DNA from: Pseudomonas vlassakiae
GTDB lineage: Bacteria > Pseudomonadota > Gammaproteobacteria > Pseudomonadales > Pseudomonadaceae
DNA: 64,000 bases
Direction of reading: 5' to 3'
Assembly (NCBI RefSeq): GCF_014269035.2
Contig: NZ_JABWRP020000010.1
Coordinates: forward strand, 158,610-222,609
Under the pieces are notes generated by a model. That model was not told the DNA's origin, did no database searches, and saw nothing but the letters and a program-made list of their open reading frames with translations. Every line of letters begins with the position of its first letter. Position 1 is the stretch's first letter. The translations under genes were made by a program, and so were the position numbers. Positions 55,588-64,000 of this stretch are shown piece by piece.

Positions 55588-56346
55588 TTAAAGGAACATC
55601 CCGCCCGACACTTCCAGCCGCTGCCCGGTAATCCAGCCATTGCCTTCATCCAGCAGCAGCGCAATGGCAGCGCCGATATCGTCCGGTAACCCGACCCGCC
55701 CCAGCGCAGTATTGCCGGCAATGAAATCATTGACCTGCTGGTTGTCGCGCACAACTCCGCCACCAAAGTCAGTCTCGATCGCCCCCGGCGCGAGGATATT
55801 GGCCCGAATGCCGCGTGCCCCCAGTTCCTTGGCCTGATACCGGGTCAATACCTCCATCGCGCCCTTCATGGCCGCATAGGCGGCATACCCGGGCAGTGCA
55901 AAACGCGCGAGCCCGGACGACACGTTGACGATCCGCCCGCCATCGACCAGCAACGGCAGCAGCCGTTGGGTGAGGAAGAATGGCCCTTTGAGCTGAATGT
56001 TCAGCAACTGGTCGAATTGTGCCTCGGTGGTTTCGCTGAACGGCACATTCAGGCCGATACCGGCGTTGTTGACCAGGAAATCGAAGCGCTCACGGCCGAA
56101 GCGTTGCTGCAAGGTCGTGCCCAGGCGTTCGGCAAAGCTGGCGAAGCTGCTGCAGTCGCCGACGTCCAGTTGCAGCATGACAGCCTTGGCGCCAGCCGCT
56201 TCGAGGGCCTTGGCCACCTGCTGGGCCTCGTCAGCCTTGCTGTGGTAGGTGCCGATGATGTCGATACCGCGTGCAGCCAGATGTTCGGCGGCATTGCGGC
56301 CCAGGCCACGGCTGGCGCCAGTGATCAGCGCGATCTTGCGAGTCAT
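55588..56346 (-). CDS. short-chain dehydrogenase/reductase
   Basis: 252 residues, classical SDR. NAD(P) loop TGASRGLGR, NNAG, the catalytic serine in NVSSG and Y-x-x-x-K in YAAMKG are all present, with LEVSGGMF at the C-terminus. Substrate unknown. AGAGGGA precedes the ATG. Divergent from the LysR regulator that probably controls it. Confidence 0.93.
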   Translation of the reverse strand: MTRKIALITGASRGLGRNAAEHLAARGIDIIGTYHSKADEAQQVAKALEAAGAKAVMLQLDVGDCSSFASFAERLGTTLQQRFGRERFDFLVNNAGIGLNVPFSETTEAQFDQLLNIQLKGPFFLTQRLLPLLVDGGRIVNVSSGLARFALPGYAAYAAMKGAMEVLTRYQAKELGARGIRANILAPGAIETDFGGGVVRDNQQVNDFIAGNTALGRVGLPDDIGAAIALLLDEGNGWITGQRLEVSGGMFL

Positions 56347-56425
56347 GTCGTATCCCTCTTGGGTGGTGGATGAAGGACAGGTTATTGATCGCGTTACGGC
56401 TGTTAAATCCAGCAGAATCGGAAAT

Positions 56426-56448
56426 ACTGTTCGTGTGTTTCGAACAGT
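56426..56448. promoter_or_regulatory. LysR-type operator between SDR and LysR genes
   Basis: A perfect inverted repeat, ACTGTTCG, 7 bases, CGAACAGT, ends 10 bases before the lysR start and lies 80 bases before the SDR start. Size and spacing (T-N11-A style) fit a LysR recognition site; the regulator probably represses itself here and acts on the SDR gene. Confidence 0.7.
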
Positions 56449-56458
56449 CGGGGTGAAG

Positions 56459-57400
56459 ATGAACAAGCTGGAACTGCTGCGCACGTTTGTTCGGGTCAGC
56501 GAATTGAGCAGTTTCACCCTGGCGGCAGACAGCCTGGGCCTGCCACGCTCGACGGTATCGGAGCAGGTCAGGGCGCTTGAGCAGTTACTCGGCACGCGCC
56601 TGTTCAACCGCACCACGCGGCGCGTCCAGGCGACCCAGGACGGTGTTCTGCTGTATGAGCGCAGCAAGGATTTGCTGTCGGGCATGGACGAGATCGAGAG
56701 CCTGTTCCGTGCCGATGATACCGAACTGGCCGGCTGCTTGCGGATCGACATGCCGACCATGATGGCCCGCCGGGTGATCATTCCAGCCTTGCCGCAGTTC
56801 CTGTCACGATTTCCCAGGCTGGAGGTGGAGATCAGTTGCACCGATCGACACGTTGACCTGCTGCGCGAAGGTTTCGACTGTGTGATGCGCATCGGTGCGC
56901 TGAGCGACCTGGATGTCGCGGCGCGGCCTGTCGGCCAGTTGAGCATGCGTAATTGCGCCAGCCCCGCCTACCTTGCCCGTTGCGGGGTGCCGCAACGCCT
57001 GGAAGACCTGGCCGGGCACTGCCTGGTTCACTATGTGCGCAACCTGGGGGCGCGCAGTGCCGGTTTTGAATATGTGCAGGGTGGCCAGGTGTGCTTTCAG
57101 CCCATGGGCGGCGCGGTCACGGTCAATAACGCCGAGGCCTATTCGGCGGCATGCCTGGCGGGCCTTGGTTTGATCCAGGTGCCGGCAGTGGGTGTCGCGC
57201 ATCACCTGGCAAGCGGCGAGTTGGTAGAGGTCATGCACGGCTGGCAGGCCCAGGCCATGCCGGTGTCCTTGTTGTATGCCCGGCAACGCCATGTACCACG
57301 TCGTGTCCAGGCTTTCATGAGCTGGCTGGGCGGGTTGCTGGCGTCGCAGGTCGACCCGCTGCCGGGCAACGAAAACCTTGGCACAACGATGAGCACATGA
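56459..57400 (+). CDS. LysR-family transcription regulator
   Basis: 313 residues. The winged helix-turn-helix is at the N-terminus (ELSSFTLAADSLGLPRSTVSEQVRALEQLLGTRLFNRTTR), followed by a CrgA-like effector domain (ELAGCLRIDMPTMMARRVIIP). Of the subgroup often controlling a neighbouring oxidoreductase. Start ATG 56459. Confidence 0.94.
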   Translation: MNKLELLRTFVRVSELSSFTLAADSLGLPRSTVSEQVRALEQLLGTRLFNRTTRRVQATQDGVLLYERSKDLLSGMDEIESLFRADDTELAGCLRIDMPTMMARRVIIPALPQFLSRFPRLEVEISCTDRHVDLLREGFDCVMRIGALSDLDVAARPVGQLSMRNCASPAYLARCGVPQRLEDLAGHCLVHYVRNLGARSAGFEYVQGGQVCFQPMGGAVTVNNAEAYSAACLAGLGLIQVPAVGVAHHLASGELVEVMHGWQAQAMPVSLLYARQRHVPRRVQAFMSWLGGLLASQVDPLPGNENLGTTMST

Positions 57401-57487
57401 GCTAGGCTGCCCACTGCGCGTCGCCCATCAGAGGCGACCGTTACCTGCCTGGCGTGCGTCACTTCCGTTCATTTGCGAGGTTACGTC

Positions 57488-57808
57488 ATGGCCATCACTT
57501 CCCAAGACATCTGCAGCGCTGCCGACCAGCTCAATGGCTTTGTCGGTTTTCATCGCAAGCGCGGCGTCCATATCGTGCGGTTTTCCGAGGACGCGTTCGG
57601 CATGGACGTGGCGGATGACAGCATCACCCCCTGCAGCGAGTTCGTCTGGCGGCCGCAACAGGACGCGCGCATGGCGCTGTGCCGGGAGCGTCTGGCACTG
57701 TTGCTGGAGCAGCATGTGGACGACCGGCTGAACATTGGCGAGCCGTTGCGCATCTACCTTCGGCGCAGTGACCTTCCGGAAATCGTGGCTGAGCGCTCGC
57801 TGCGCTGA
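57488..57808 (+). CDS. conserved hypothetical protein
   Basis: 106 residues; GAGG precedes the ATG at 57488. It has an alternating beta pattern early (LNGFVGFHRKRGVHIVRFSEDAFGMDV) and helices later (ARMALCRERLALLLEQHV). No signal or membrane part. Not recognised as a named family. It ends 8 bases before the convergent c-di-GMP gene. Confidence 0.65.
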   Translation: MAITSQDICSAADQLNGFVGFHRKRGVHIVRFSEDAFGMDVADDSITPCSEFVWRPQQDARMALCRERLALLLEQHVDDRLNIGEPLRIYLRRSDLPEIVAERSLR

Positions 57809-57816
57809 GCCGCGGT

Positions 57817-60387
57817 TCAAGAGGCGTTTGCGGCCCAGCCAGGCTCCTGTTGCAACAATCGCTCGAAGCCGGCCTTGTCCAGAGGCCGGCTCAGGTAATA
57901 GCCCTGCACTTCATGGCAGCGGTCGTTCTGCAGTGCCAGCAATTGTTGCTCGGTCTCCACGCCCTCGGCCGTCACCGTCAGCCCCATCGCCTCACCCAGG
58001 TTGATGATTGCCTGTACCACGGCGCGGTCGCTTCCCGTGTTGTTGGCCAGGCCGGCGATGAAACGCTTGTCGATCTTGATGCTGTCGAACGGGTAGGTCC
58101 GCAGGTAGCCCAGCGAGGAATAGCCGGTGCCGAAATCATCCATGTTCAGCCGCACGCCCAGTTCCTTGAGCGCAAGCATGGTGCCCAGGGCGCCTTCGAT
58201 GTTGTTGAGCATCACATTCTCGGTAATTTCCAGCTCGAGCCGCTGAGCAGGAAAGCCGGTTTGCAAGAGGATTTCGCGCATGTCGGCGACCACGTCACTG
58301 CGCATGAATTGCGCAGGTGACAGGTTTACTGAAACCAGCAGAGGGGCGGGCCAGTCGCGGGCGCTGCGGCAGGCCTCGCTCAGCACCCAGCGGCCGAGGG
58401 CAACGATCAGGTCGCTTTGCTCGGCCAACGGGATGAAGGTATCCGGCGCGAGCAGGCCTTCCTGCGGGTGCTGCCAGCGCAGCAAGGCCTCGACCGAGAC
58501 GATGCGCAAATCGTTCAGGCGATAGCGTGGCTGGTAGTGGAGGACGAGCTCGTTGTTCTTCAGGGCGCGGCGTAAATCGTTTTCCAGTTGGCGGCGGTAC
58601 TGGATCTGCTGGTTCATCGCGGCAGCGAAGTAGCGCCAAGTGCCCTTGCCGTCGACCTTGGCCTGGTACAGGGCGATATCGGCGCAGCGGATCAGCTCGC
58701 CAGCATCGAAGCCCGGCTCGCGCGTCTGGGCAATGCCGATGCTGACACCAATGTCCAGTTGCTGGTTTTCAAACGCAATGGGTTGCTGCAGCAGTTCGAT
58801 CAGGCGCCGGCAGAGGCGGTCGATTTCGCTGCGGTTATCCAAGCCTTGCAGTACCAGGACGAACTCATCACCGCCCAGGCGCGCCACCAGGTCGACGTCG
58901 CGTGTGGTGTCGCGCAGGCGTGCAGCCACTTCCTGCAGCACGGCATCACCTGCGGTATGGCCGAGGGAGTCGTTGATCGGCTTGAAGTTGTCCAGGTCGA
59001 GCAGCAGCAAGGTCAGCGGCGGTGAGTCGCTGCCGCGCAACAGCGCCTGTTCGAGGTGCCTGGCCAGCTTGTTGCGATTGGCCAGGCCGGTCAGTGGGTC
59101 GTGCAACGACAGGTGCTGTATGCGCGCGTGGGCCTCGACTTCGTCGGTGATATCGCTGGCCGTACCGCGAAAGCCGACGGGCTTGCCGTCGAGCTTGATG
59201 GCCCGTGCCGATATGCGGCAATAGCGGCTCAGGCCGTTGTGGTCGGGGTAGGCGCAACGCAGGTTGGCCGGTTGTTCCGAGTCGGCCTCGATCTGCCCAT
59301 CGAGCCAGGCTGATAACGGCGTGGTTTCGCAGCTGAGCAGTTGATTGAGGGGTTGGCCAAGCCATGTCTCGACCGGGTCGCCGGTAACACTGACGAAGCG
59401 CTGGGAAAGGTAGGTGAGCCGTTGCTGTCGGTCGGTTTCCCAGATCCAGTCGGAGCAGGCCTCGGCCACTGCGCGAAAACGTTGCTCACTGGCCTCGAGC
59501 GCCTGATTGCTCGTTTGCAGGTGCTGCAGGCTGAGGTCGATGACGCGGGCGTTGCGCAACGCCAGACGAAACAGGTAGAGCATCACCAAGCCCAGTATCA
59601 GCAGCGCGCAGAGCAAGGGCGGCAGTACGGCCCAGAGCAGCTGCCGACCGGGCACCGGGCTGCTCCAGGCCAGGCGATAGCCGGTGTCGCCCAAGGCAAT
59701 CTGCTGGCGACCGGGCTCGGGCTCCTCGTTCTTTTCTATATGCATGTGCGCAAGGCCAGCCACTTCGCCCAGGTGCGCGAGCTTGGCTTCGGTCAGCTGG
59801 TCGATAAATAGCATGACCGGTGCCTGGCTCACCTCTGCTGCGGTGACGTCCTTGTCCGGGCGCACGGCGGCAGCACTGAGTACCGCCGGCCAGTTGTTGA
59901 ACAGGACGAAACGGTTGACCTGCCCGCGAGCGCTAGCGGCTGAGCGTGCGGCCGCGATGATTTCAGGCAGGGGCGCATCGATGAAACTGCCCGCAGCTGC
60001 CTCGGTAGGCGCACCTTTGAACAGCGCGTAGCGGGTGTGCTGGTCATCGACCACGAACACACCTTCGTAGCCGCTGGCACTGTACAGCGATTCGCCGACG
60101 TTCTTTTCTTCATAGGCCCAGTGCCAGTCGACCTTGCCTGCCAGGTGTTCGAAGGCGGCGTCCCACACTGCATAGCTGGACAGAAACTGCCGTGAGGCCA
60201 GCAGGCGTTGTTTCAGCGCCTGGCTGGCATGGAAGGCGCTGCGTTGTTTTTCCTGCTGGTCGAGGGTGGACGCGATGTTGAACAGTGCGCCGAGGGTGAT
60301 CAGGCAGACCACGCCGAACACCACGCAGAAAAAACCGATCAGACGACGGACGTGAAGGTGAGGGAGAGGGCTGGCGGTCCTGGCCAT
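57817..60387 (-). CDS. CHASE4-PAS-GGDEF-EAL c-di-GMP enzyme
   Basis: 856 residues from the ATG at 60387 (AAGGAG upstream). Two membrane helices (about 17-40 and 250-275) enclose a periplasmic CHASE4-like sensor (VWDAAFEHLAGKVDWHW...VFVVDDQHTRYALFKG). A PAS domain (ACSDWIWETDRQQRLTYLS), a GGDEF domain (ARLGGDEF with RxxD before it) and an EAL domain (VEALLRW, DDFGTGYSSL) follow. It may switch between synthesis and breakdown of c-di-GMP. Downstream of the cyclase gene by 55 bases, probably cotranscribed. Confidence 0.93.
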   Translation of the reverse strand: MARTASPLPHLHVRRLIGFFCVVFGVVCLITLGALFNIASTLDQQEKQRSAFHASQALKQRLLASRQFLSSYAVWDAAFEHLAGKVDWHWAYEEKNVGESLYSASGYEGVFVVDDQHTRYALFKGAPTEAAAGSFIDAPLPEIIAAARSAASARGQVNRFVLFNNWPAVLSAAAVRPDKDVTAAEVSQAPVMLFIDQLTEAKLAHLGEVAGLAHMHIEKNEEPEPGRQQIALGDTGYRLAWSSPVPGRQLLWAVLPPLLCALLILGLVMLYLFRLALRNARVIDLSLQHLQTSNQALEASEQRFRAVAEACSDWIWETDRQQRLTYLSQRFVSVTGDPVETWLGQPLNQLLSCETTPLSAWLDGQIEADSEQPANLRCAYPDHNGLSRYCRISARAIKLDGKPVGFRGTASDITDEVEAHARIQHLSLHDPLTGLANRNKLARHLEQALLRGSDSPPLTLLLLDLDNFKPINDSLGHTAGDAVLQEVAARLRDTTRDVDLVARLGGDEFVLVLQGLDNRSEIDRLCRRLIELLQQPIAFENQQLDIGVSIGIAQTREPGFDAGELIRCADIALYQAKVDGKGTWRYFAAAMNQQIQYRRQLENDLRRALKNNELVLHYQPRYRLNDLRIVSVEALLRWQHPQEGLLAPDTFIPLAEQSDLIVALGRWVLSEACRSARDWPAPLLVSVNLSPAQFMRSDVVADMREILLQTGFPAQRLELEITENVMLNNIEGALGTMLALKELGVRLNMDDFGTGYSSLGYLRTYPFDSIKIDKRFIAGLANNTGSDRAVVQAIINLGEAMGLTVTAEGVETEQQLLALQNDRCHEVQGYYLSRPLDKAGFERLLQQEPGWAANAS

Positions 60388-60442
60388 GCGCAAACGACTC
60401 CTTGTTGACTGCAACTCCCAGCCGGGCAATCAGCAAGGAGGC

Positions 60443-61519
60443 TCAGTCAGGATAGGCCAGCCTGAGCGCGGTGGCCTCGCCTTGGGCGAAATTGATCTGG
60501 TCGCGCCCGCGGCGCTTGGCGCTGTACAGTGCCTTGTCGGCCTGCTCCAGCCAGTGCTCGGCGGACTGCAGGTCGGCGTGGAAAGCCGCCAGGCCGATGC
60601 TCAAGCTGATGCGCAGGTGCGGCAGCTGTGGGTTGCGGTAGCTGGCGACGTGCTCACGCAAACGCTCCATGGCCTGGCAGGCCTGGGCTTCACTGGCGTC
60701 GGGCAGGATCACGCAGAACTCGTCGCCGCCGTAACGCCCGGCTTGGTCGGATTCGCGAAGGGTGCGCTTGAGCGCCTCGCTCATCTGGCGCAGCACACAA
60801 TCACCGACCACATGGCCGAAGGTGTCGTTGATGGTCTTGAAGTGATCGATGTCGATGAGTGCGATCACGGCCGCGGACGGTTGGTGCCGGCAGGCCTGGA
60901 ACCTGAGCAGCAGCAGGTCTTTCCAGGCACCATGATTAAGCAGGCCGGTCAGGCTGTCGGTCAGGCTCAGGGCGCTGAGGCGACGCTTGTGCTCTCCCAG
61001 CTTGATCGCCAGGCGGTAGCAGACCCAGCCCAGTGCCATCGGGTAGAGGGTCAGCATTGGCAGGCAAGCGTAGATCTGCAGCGCCGTGGCGGTCAGCTCT
61101 AGCCCGGTGCCCAGCAACGCGCTACCCAGCAGCATGCCGGCCAGCTGCGCGATTACCCCGCGAACGATCAGGCGCTTGCCGCCTGCGGCCACGTTGTTCA
61201 TGGTCATCATCGACAGCACGGTCACGGTTGGCAGCGGGTTGAAGTGCATGGCCGCGGTCCAGAAGCCACCCAGCAGCGAGTCCAGCAGCAGGTTGCGTTG
61301 TTCGGCCTGATAAGGGGCTGCCGAACGTGTTGCCCATAGATAGGCAACATGGGGCCACAGCAGACCGTTGAACAGCAACAGCACCCAGACCCAGGTTGGC
61401 GGCGCCAGCGGTGCCACGCCGGCGGCTACGCTGAACAGGCCGATCCCCAGGCCGATGACACGCGGCAGGTAGATGCGTTTGACGAAAGAAAGTCCCTTGC
61501 CGCTGCGATTGTCCATCAT
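60443..61519 (-). CDS. MASE2-domain diguanylate cyclase
   Basis: 358 residues. A MASE2 membrane sensor (about 14-175; RIYLPRVIGLGIG and WPHVAYLWA) as in AdrA precedes a GGDEF domain: SLTDSLTGLLNHGAW, IDHFKTINDTFGHVVGD, active site RYGGDEF. The inhibitory site RESD is exactly five residues before it. It should make c-di-GMP and be product-inhibited. Starts MM; either ATG (61519 or 61516) is possible. Confidence 0.94.
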   Translation of the reverse strand: MMDNRSGKGLSFVKRIYLPRVIGLGIGLFSVAAGVAPLAPPTWVWVLLLFNGLLWPHVAYLWATRSAAPYQAEQRNLLLDSLLGGFWTAAMHFNPLPTVTVLSMMTMNNVAAGGKRLIVRGVIAQLAGMLLGSALLGTGLELTATALQIYACLPMLTLYPMALGWVCYRLAIKLGEHKRRLSALSLTDSLTGLLNHGAWKDLLLLRFQACRHQPSAAVIALIDIDHFKTINDTFGHVVGDCVLRQMSEALKRTLRESDQAGRYGGDEFCVILPDASEAQACQAMERLREHVASYRNPQLPHLRISLSIGLAAFHADLQSAEHWLEQADKALYSAKRRGRDQINFAQGEATALRLAYPD

Positions 61520-61646
61520 GGTCGTTGTTCTTCTGCTGGGGTGCCGTTTATCGCATAACTCACGTGAATATTGTCGAACAGTGTTTCATCGACGAAAAAT
61601 GACCTTACAAGCCAATTCACGGTTGATGTGATCCCAGTGGGGTAAC

Positions 61647-62741
61647 ATGAAGCCTTTCCTCTTGCTTGGAGTGCTGCTGCTCATGGCTCCCACGGCTAAT
61701 CCTGGCGACCAACCGGCGCCACAGCGGGACGGACGTTTTCACAACCAGGCCAGCCTGCCGCAGGATGGCGTGCTCAAGAAGCTGCGCATCGGCCTCAAGT
61801 ACCTTTTTCTGCGCAAGCCGGCGGAAACCCGGCCGGCAACCGCGATCAGCGTGCAGCCGATGACCCGCCAGCAGGTGCTCGATGCACCGGACCACAGCCT
61901 GTGGCGCCTGGGCCACTCCACGGTATTGCTCAAGCTGCGCGGTCGCTACTTCATTACCGACCCGGTGTTTGCCGAACGCGCCTCGCCGGTGCAGTGGGCC
62001 GGGCCGCTGCGCTTTCATGCGCCACCGCTGGCGCTGGATGAGTTGCCGCCGCTGACGGCGGTGATTCTGTCCCATGACCATTTCGACCATCTGGATGAGC
62101 AGGCGATACGCCGACTGGCCCTGCGTGCCGAGCGCTTTCTGGCGCCGCTCGGGGTGGGTGACTTGCTGATCGAATGGGGAGTGCCTGCGGCAAAGGTCGT
62201 GCAACTGGACTGGTGGCAGGAAACCGAAGTCGAGGGTGTGCGTTTCGTCGCCACGCCCGCGCAACATTTTTCAGGACGCGGCCTGTTCGACAGCAACCGC
62301 ACCTTGTGGGCTTCCTGGGTGCTGATAGACGACCAGACGCGTGTCTACTTCAGCGGTGATACCGGTTACTTCAAGGGGTTTGCCGAAATCGGCGAGCGCT
62401 TCGGGCCGTTCGACCTGACATTGATCGAGACCGGTGCCTACAACGTGGCCTGGCCCAACGTGCACATGCAACCAGAGCAGAGCCTGCAGGCACATCTGGA
62501 CCTGCGTGGGCGCTGGATGCTGCCGATCCATAACGGCACCTTCGACCTGTCCATCCACGGATGGCAGGAGCCGTTCGAACGTATTGTCGCCCTGGCAGCG
62601 GCGGCCCAGGTGCGCCTGAGCACGCCTCAGATGGGCGAACGGGTAAGTATCGACTCTCCCCATGAGGGCCAGAACTGGTGGCAGCCGCACCCCACGCATC
62701 AGCGGGGCAGGGCGGTCGAACGGGCATTGGCAGCGCGCTGA
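61647..62741 (+). CDS. MBL-fold metallohydrolase, NAPE-PLD-like
   Basis: 364 residues with a signal-like N-terminus (MKPFLLLGVLLLMAPTA). Zinc ligands are in LSHDHFDHLD, then PAQHFSGRG, YFSGDTGYFKGF and the final IHNGTFDLS. The order resembles UlaG or NAPE-phospholipase D type lipid hydrolases. Probably exported or membrane-associated. It ends 2 bases from the convergent transporter gene. Confidence 0.88.
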   Translation: MKPFLLLGVLLLMAPTANPGDQPAPQRDGRFHNQASLPQDGVLKKLRIGLKYLFLRKPAETRPATAISVQPMTRQQVLDAPDHSLWRLGHSTVLLKLRGRYFITDPVFAERASPVQWAGPLRFHAPPLALDELPPLTAVILSHDHFDHLDEQAIRRLALRAERFLAPLGVGDLLIEWGVPAAKVVQLDWWQETEVEGVRFVATPAQHFSGRGLFDSNRTLWASWVLIDDQTRVYFSGDTGYFKGFAEIGERFGPFDLTLIETGAYNVAWPNVHMQPEQSLQAHLDLRGRWMLPIHNGTFDLSIHGWQEPFERIVALAAAAQVRLSTPQMGERVSIDSPHEGQNWWQPHPTHQRGRAVERALAAR

Positions 62742-62743
62742 GT

Positions 62744-63625
62744 TCAATTCCGGCCTTGTCGACGCTCTTCGTCCTTTAATAGCTGCGATGGCGGCTTGCC
62801 GCTGTCGCTGCGCACCTGTGCATGGCTGATCAGGGCAAAGATGAAACTGCCGCCTACGATATTGCCCGCCAGGGTCGGCAAGGCGAACTCCAGCCAGAAG
62901 CTGCGCCAGGTTTCGTCGCCCGCCCACACCAGGTAGGACACTTCCACCGAACCCACGACGATATGGGTGAAGTCGCCCAGCGCCATCAGGTAGGTGATCA
63001 TGAGGATGATCCAGATCTTGGCATGCTCCATGGACGGGATCATCCAGACCATGGTGGCGATCATCCAACCCGAAACGATGCCTTTGGCGAACATCTGGCT
63101 GATGTCGTTCTGCATGACTTTGCGCCCGACTTCGAGGAAGGCCACGTCGGTCTTGCTGTCGAAGATCGGTAGTTCGAGCATTACCCAGGCTACCAGCAAG
63201 GTGCCCGCCAGGTTGCCGAGCAGCACTACGCCCCACAGCCGCAGCAAGCGCCCGAGGTTGGCCAGGCTTGGCGTGGTCATGACCGGCAGCACGGCGGTGA
63301 GGGTGTTTTCGGTAAAGAGTTGCTGGCGTGCCAGGATCACCGCAAGAAAGCCGGCGCTGTAGCCAATGCTGGCGATGACCTGGGCGCTCCCGCCTTCGGG
63401 CAACCGCGCATAGAACAGCCCCATGGCCATCAGTGACAGGCCCATGGTCAGGCCGGCGGCAAGGGCAGACCACCAGAGTGCAGCGAGTGTGCGCTCCAGT
63501 TCCTGGTCGCCCTGGTATCGAATGATCTCGTGCAGTACCGCAGCCCGCGGCGGCTGGTTATGGCTGACTTCCTTCTCTTCGTCCGCCGACAGGCCAGGGG
63601 TCTTTTCGCTCTGCGCATCGCTCAT
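62744..63625 (-). CDS. formate/nitrite transporter-family channel, YfdC type
   Basis: 293 residues from the ATG at 63625 (GGAG upstream). Six membrane helices after a hydrophilic N-terminus of about 60 residues. FNT landmarks: ARQQLFTENTLTAVLP and LWGVVLLGNLAGTLLVAW. The subtype is like E. coli YfdC, whose substrate is not established. The only gene before the rRNA promoters, transcribed away from them. Confidence 0.9.
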   Translation of the reverse strand: MSDAQSEKTPGLSADEEKEVSHNQPPRAAVLHEIIRYQGDQELERTLAALWWSALAAGLTMGLSLMAMGLFYARLPEGGSAQVIASIGYSAGFLAVILARQQLFTENTLTAVLPVMTTPSLANLGRLLRLWGVVLLGNLAGTLLVAWVMLELPIFDSKTDVAFLEVGRKVMQNDISQMFAKGIVSGWMIATMVWMIPSMEHAKIWIILMITYLMALGDFTHIVVGSVEVSYLVWAGDETWRSFWLEFALPTLAGNIVGGSFIFALISHAQVRSDSGKPPSQLLKDEERRQGRN

Positions 63626-63729
63626 GGTCGTTACGCTCCAAGGGGGGGATTCTCTACAGAGCGGTGCAGCATGCATTTAGTTGCCAAGCCGCTGCAGAGG
63701 CCTCTCTAAAGTTTTTTCAGATCAAGGTG

Positions 63730-63757
63730 TTGACTCTGATTTCAAAGCGCGTATTAT
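63730..63757 (+). promoter_or_regulatory. rRNA promoter P1 (upstream)
   Basis: TTGACT (63730-63735), 16 bases, TATTAT (63752-63757): near-consensus sigma-70 hexamers, with an AT-rich stretch before them. Confidence 0.8.
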
Positions 63758-63856
63758 TCGCCTCCTCGCAGCGTTGAACGCAACGAGGCAGGCGTAAGTT
63801 GTTGAAGTTGAAGGCTTTTGAAAGAAATTGGTTTCGAAAAACTTCAAAATAAACGC

Positions 63857-63884
63857 TTGACAGCAAATGAGGAAGGCGTAGAAT
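63857..63884 (+). promoter_or_regulatory. rRNA promoter P2 (downstream)
   Basis: TTGACA (63857-63862), 16 bases, TAGAAT (63879-63884), followed by a GCGCGC discriminator typical of stringently controlled promoters, and preceded by an A-rich UP-like element. Confidence 0.88.
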
Positions 63885-63920
63885 GCGCGCCTCGGTTGAG
63901 GCGAAACGCTCTTGGCCAAA

Positions 63921-63932
63921 CGCTCTTTAACA
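63921..63932 (+). promoter_or_regulatory. rRNA boxA antitermination site
   Basis: CGCTCTTTAACA matches the bacterial boxA consensus (TGCTCTTTAACA) in 11 of 12 bases. It recruits the Nus complex so that transcription passes through the rRNA genes. Confidence 0.88.
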
Positions 63933-64000
63933 AATTGAATCAAGCAATTCGTGTGGGTGCTTGTGAGTACGGACTGATAGTCACAAAGATTATCAGCATC

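Larger units (their letters stand above)
63626..64000 (+). other. upstream region and leader of a ribosomal RNA operon
   Basis: 375 bases without a protein gene. It holds tandem promoters (63730-63757 and 63857-63884), an A/T-rich upstream stretch before the second (about 63825-63855), and a boxA with the following leader. The leader, ending AGATTATCAGCATC, matches what I know of Pseudomonas 16S leader and spacer regions. The 16S gene itself is beyond the window. Confidence 0.85.

Overview
The window looks like the chromosome of a Pseudomonas of the P. putida group. Reasons: high GC throughout, a PA3496-family gene next to nth, a Bra/Liv transport operon, putida-type REP palindromes with a TGTGGGAGCGG core, and at the right edge the leader of a Pseudomonas ribosomal RNA operon. 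No phage, transposase, CRISPR array or tRNA gene was seen. Most genes are housekeeping, transport or envelope genes in short operons. Signs of transfer or rearrangement are limited to a hicB locus near 17 kb and REP-type repeats.

Left part (1-8.5 kb): the 3' end of a LuxR-type response regulator, then a long leftward operon metG > rnfA-like > rnfB > rnfD > rnfG > rnfE-like > nth > PA3496-family gene. The Rnf set is unusual: rnfC is absent, RnfB has no membrane anchor, and three of the four cysteines expected to hold the RnfA/RnfE intramembrane iron-sulfur cluster are missing. The Fe-S carrier gene apbC/mrp is divergent from metG, followed by an inverted repeat and a cold-shock gene.

8.8-20.4 kb: dcd, a proline-rich small protein, then a leftward DNA-repair cassette (exonuclease, ATP-dependent ligase, an inserted AstE-like zinc hydrolase, Lhr-type helicase, PdeM phosphoesterase). 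After it come an orphan HicB, a penicillin-acylase-family lipoprotein, and a 28-bp near-copy (25/28) of that acylase gene's 3' end on the far side of hicB. A perfect 66-bp inverted repeat and a 6-copy octamer repeat follow.

20.4-36.3 kb: an operon with two SEC-C zinc-motif proteins, two OmpA-type lipoproteins, a collagen-like exported protein, a CopD-like membrane protein, dinG, a beta-agarase-like glycoside hydrolase, a family VIII esterase, a third OmpA lipoprotein with a histone-H1-like tail, pdxH, a SlyB-like lipoprotein, a FAD oxidoreductase and a COG3650 lipoprotein.

36.3-47.5 kb: branched-chain amino acid ABC transporter livKHMGF, a DUF2288 gene, a large tubulin/FtsZ-superfamily GTPase, a 3-hydroxyisobutyrate-dehydrogenase-like gene, and an MHYT-GGDEF-EAL protein whose 3' end overlaps the preceding gene antisense.

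47.7-64 kb: rapA, several small conserved genes, an AaeB/DUF1656/AaeA-type efflux operon behind a SlyA-like palindrome, a divergent SDR/LysR pair with a clear inverted-repeat operator, two more c-di-GMP enzymes, an MBL-fold hydrolase, a YfdC-type FNT channel, and finally tandem promoters and boxA of an rRNA operon whose 16S gene should start just beyond the window.
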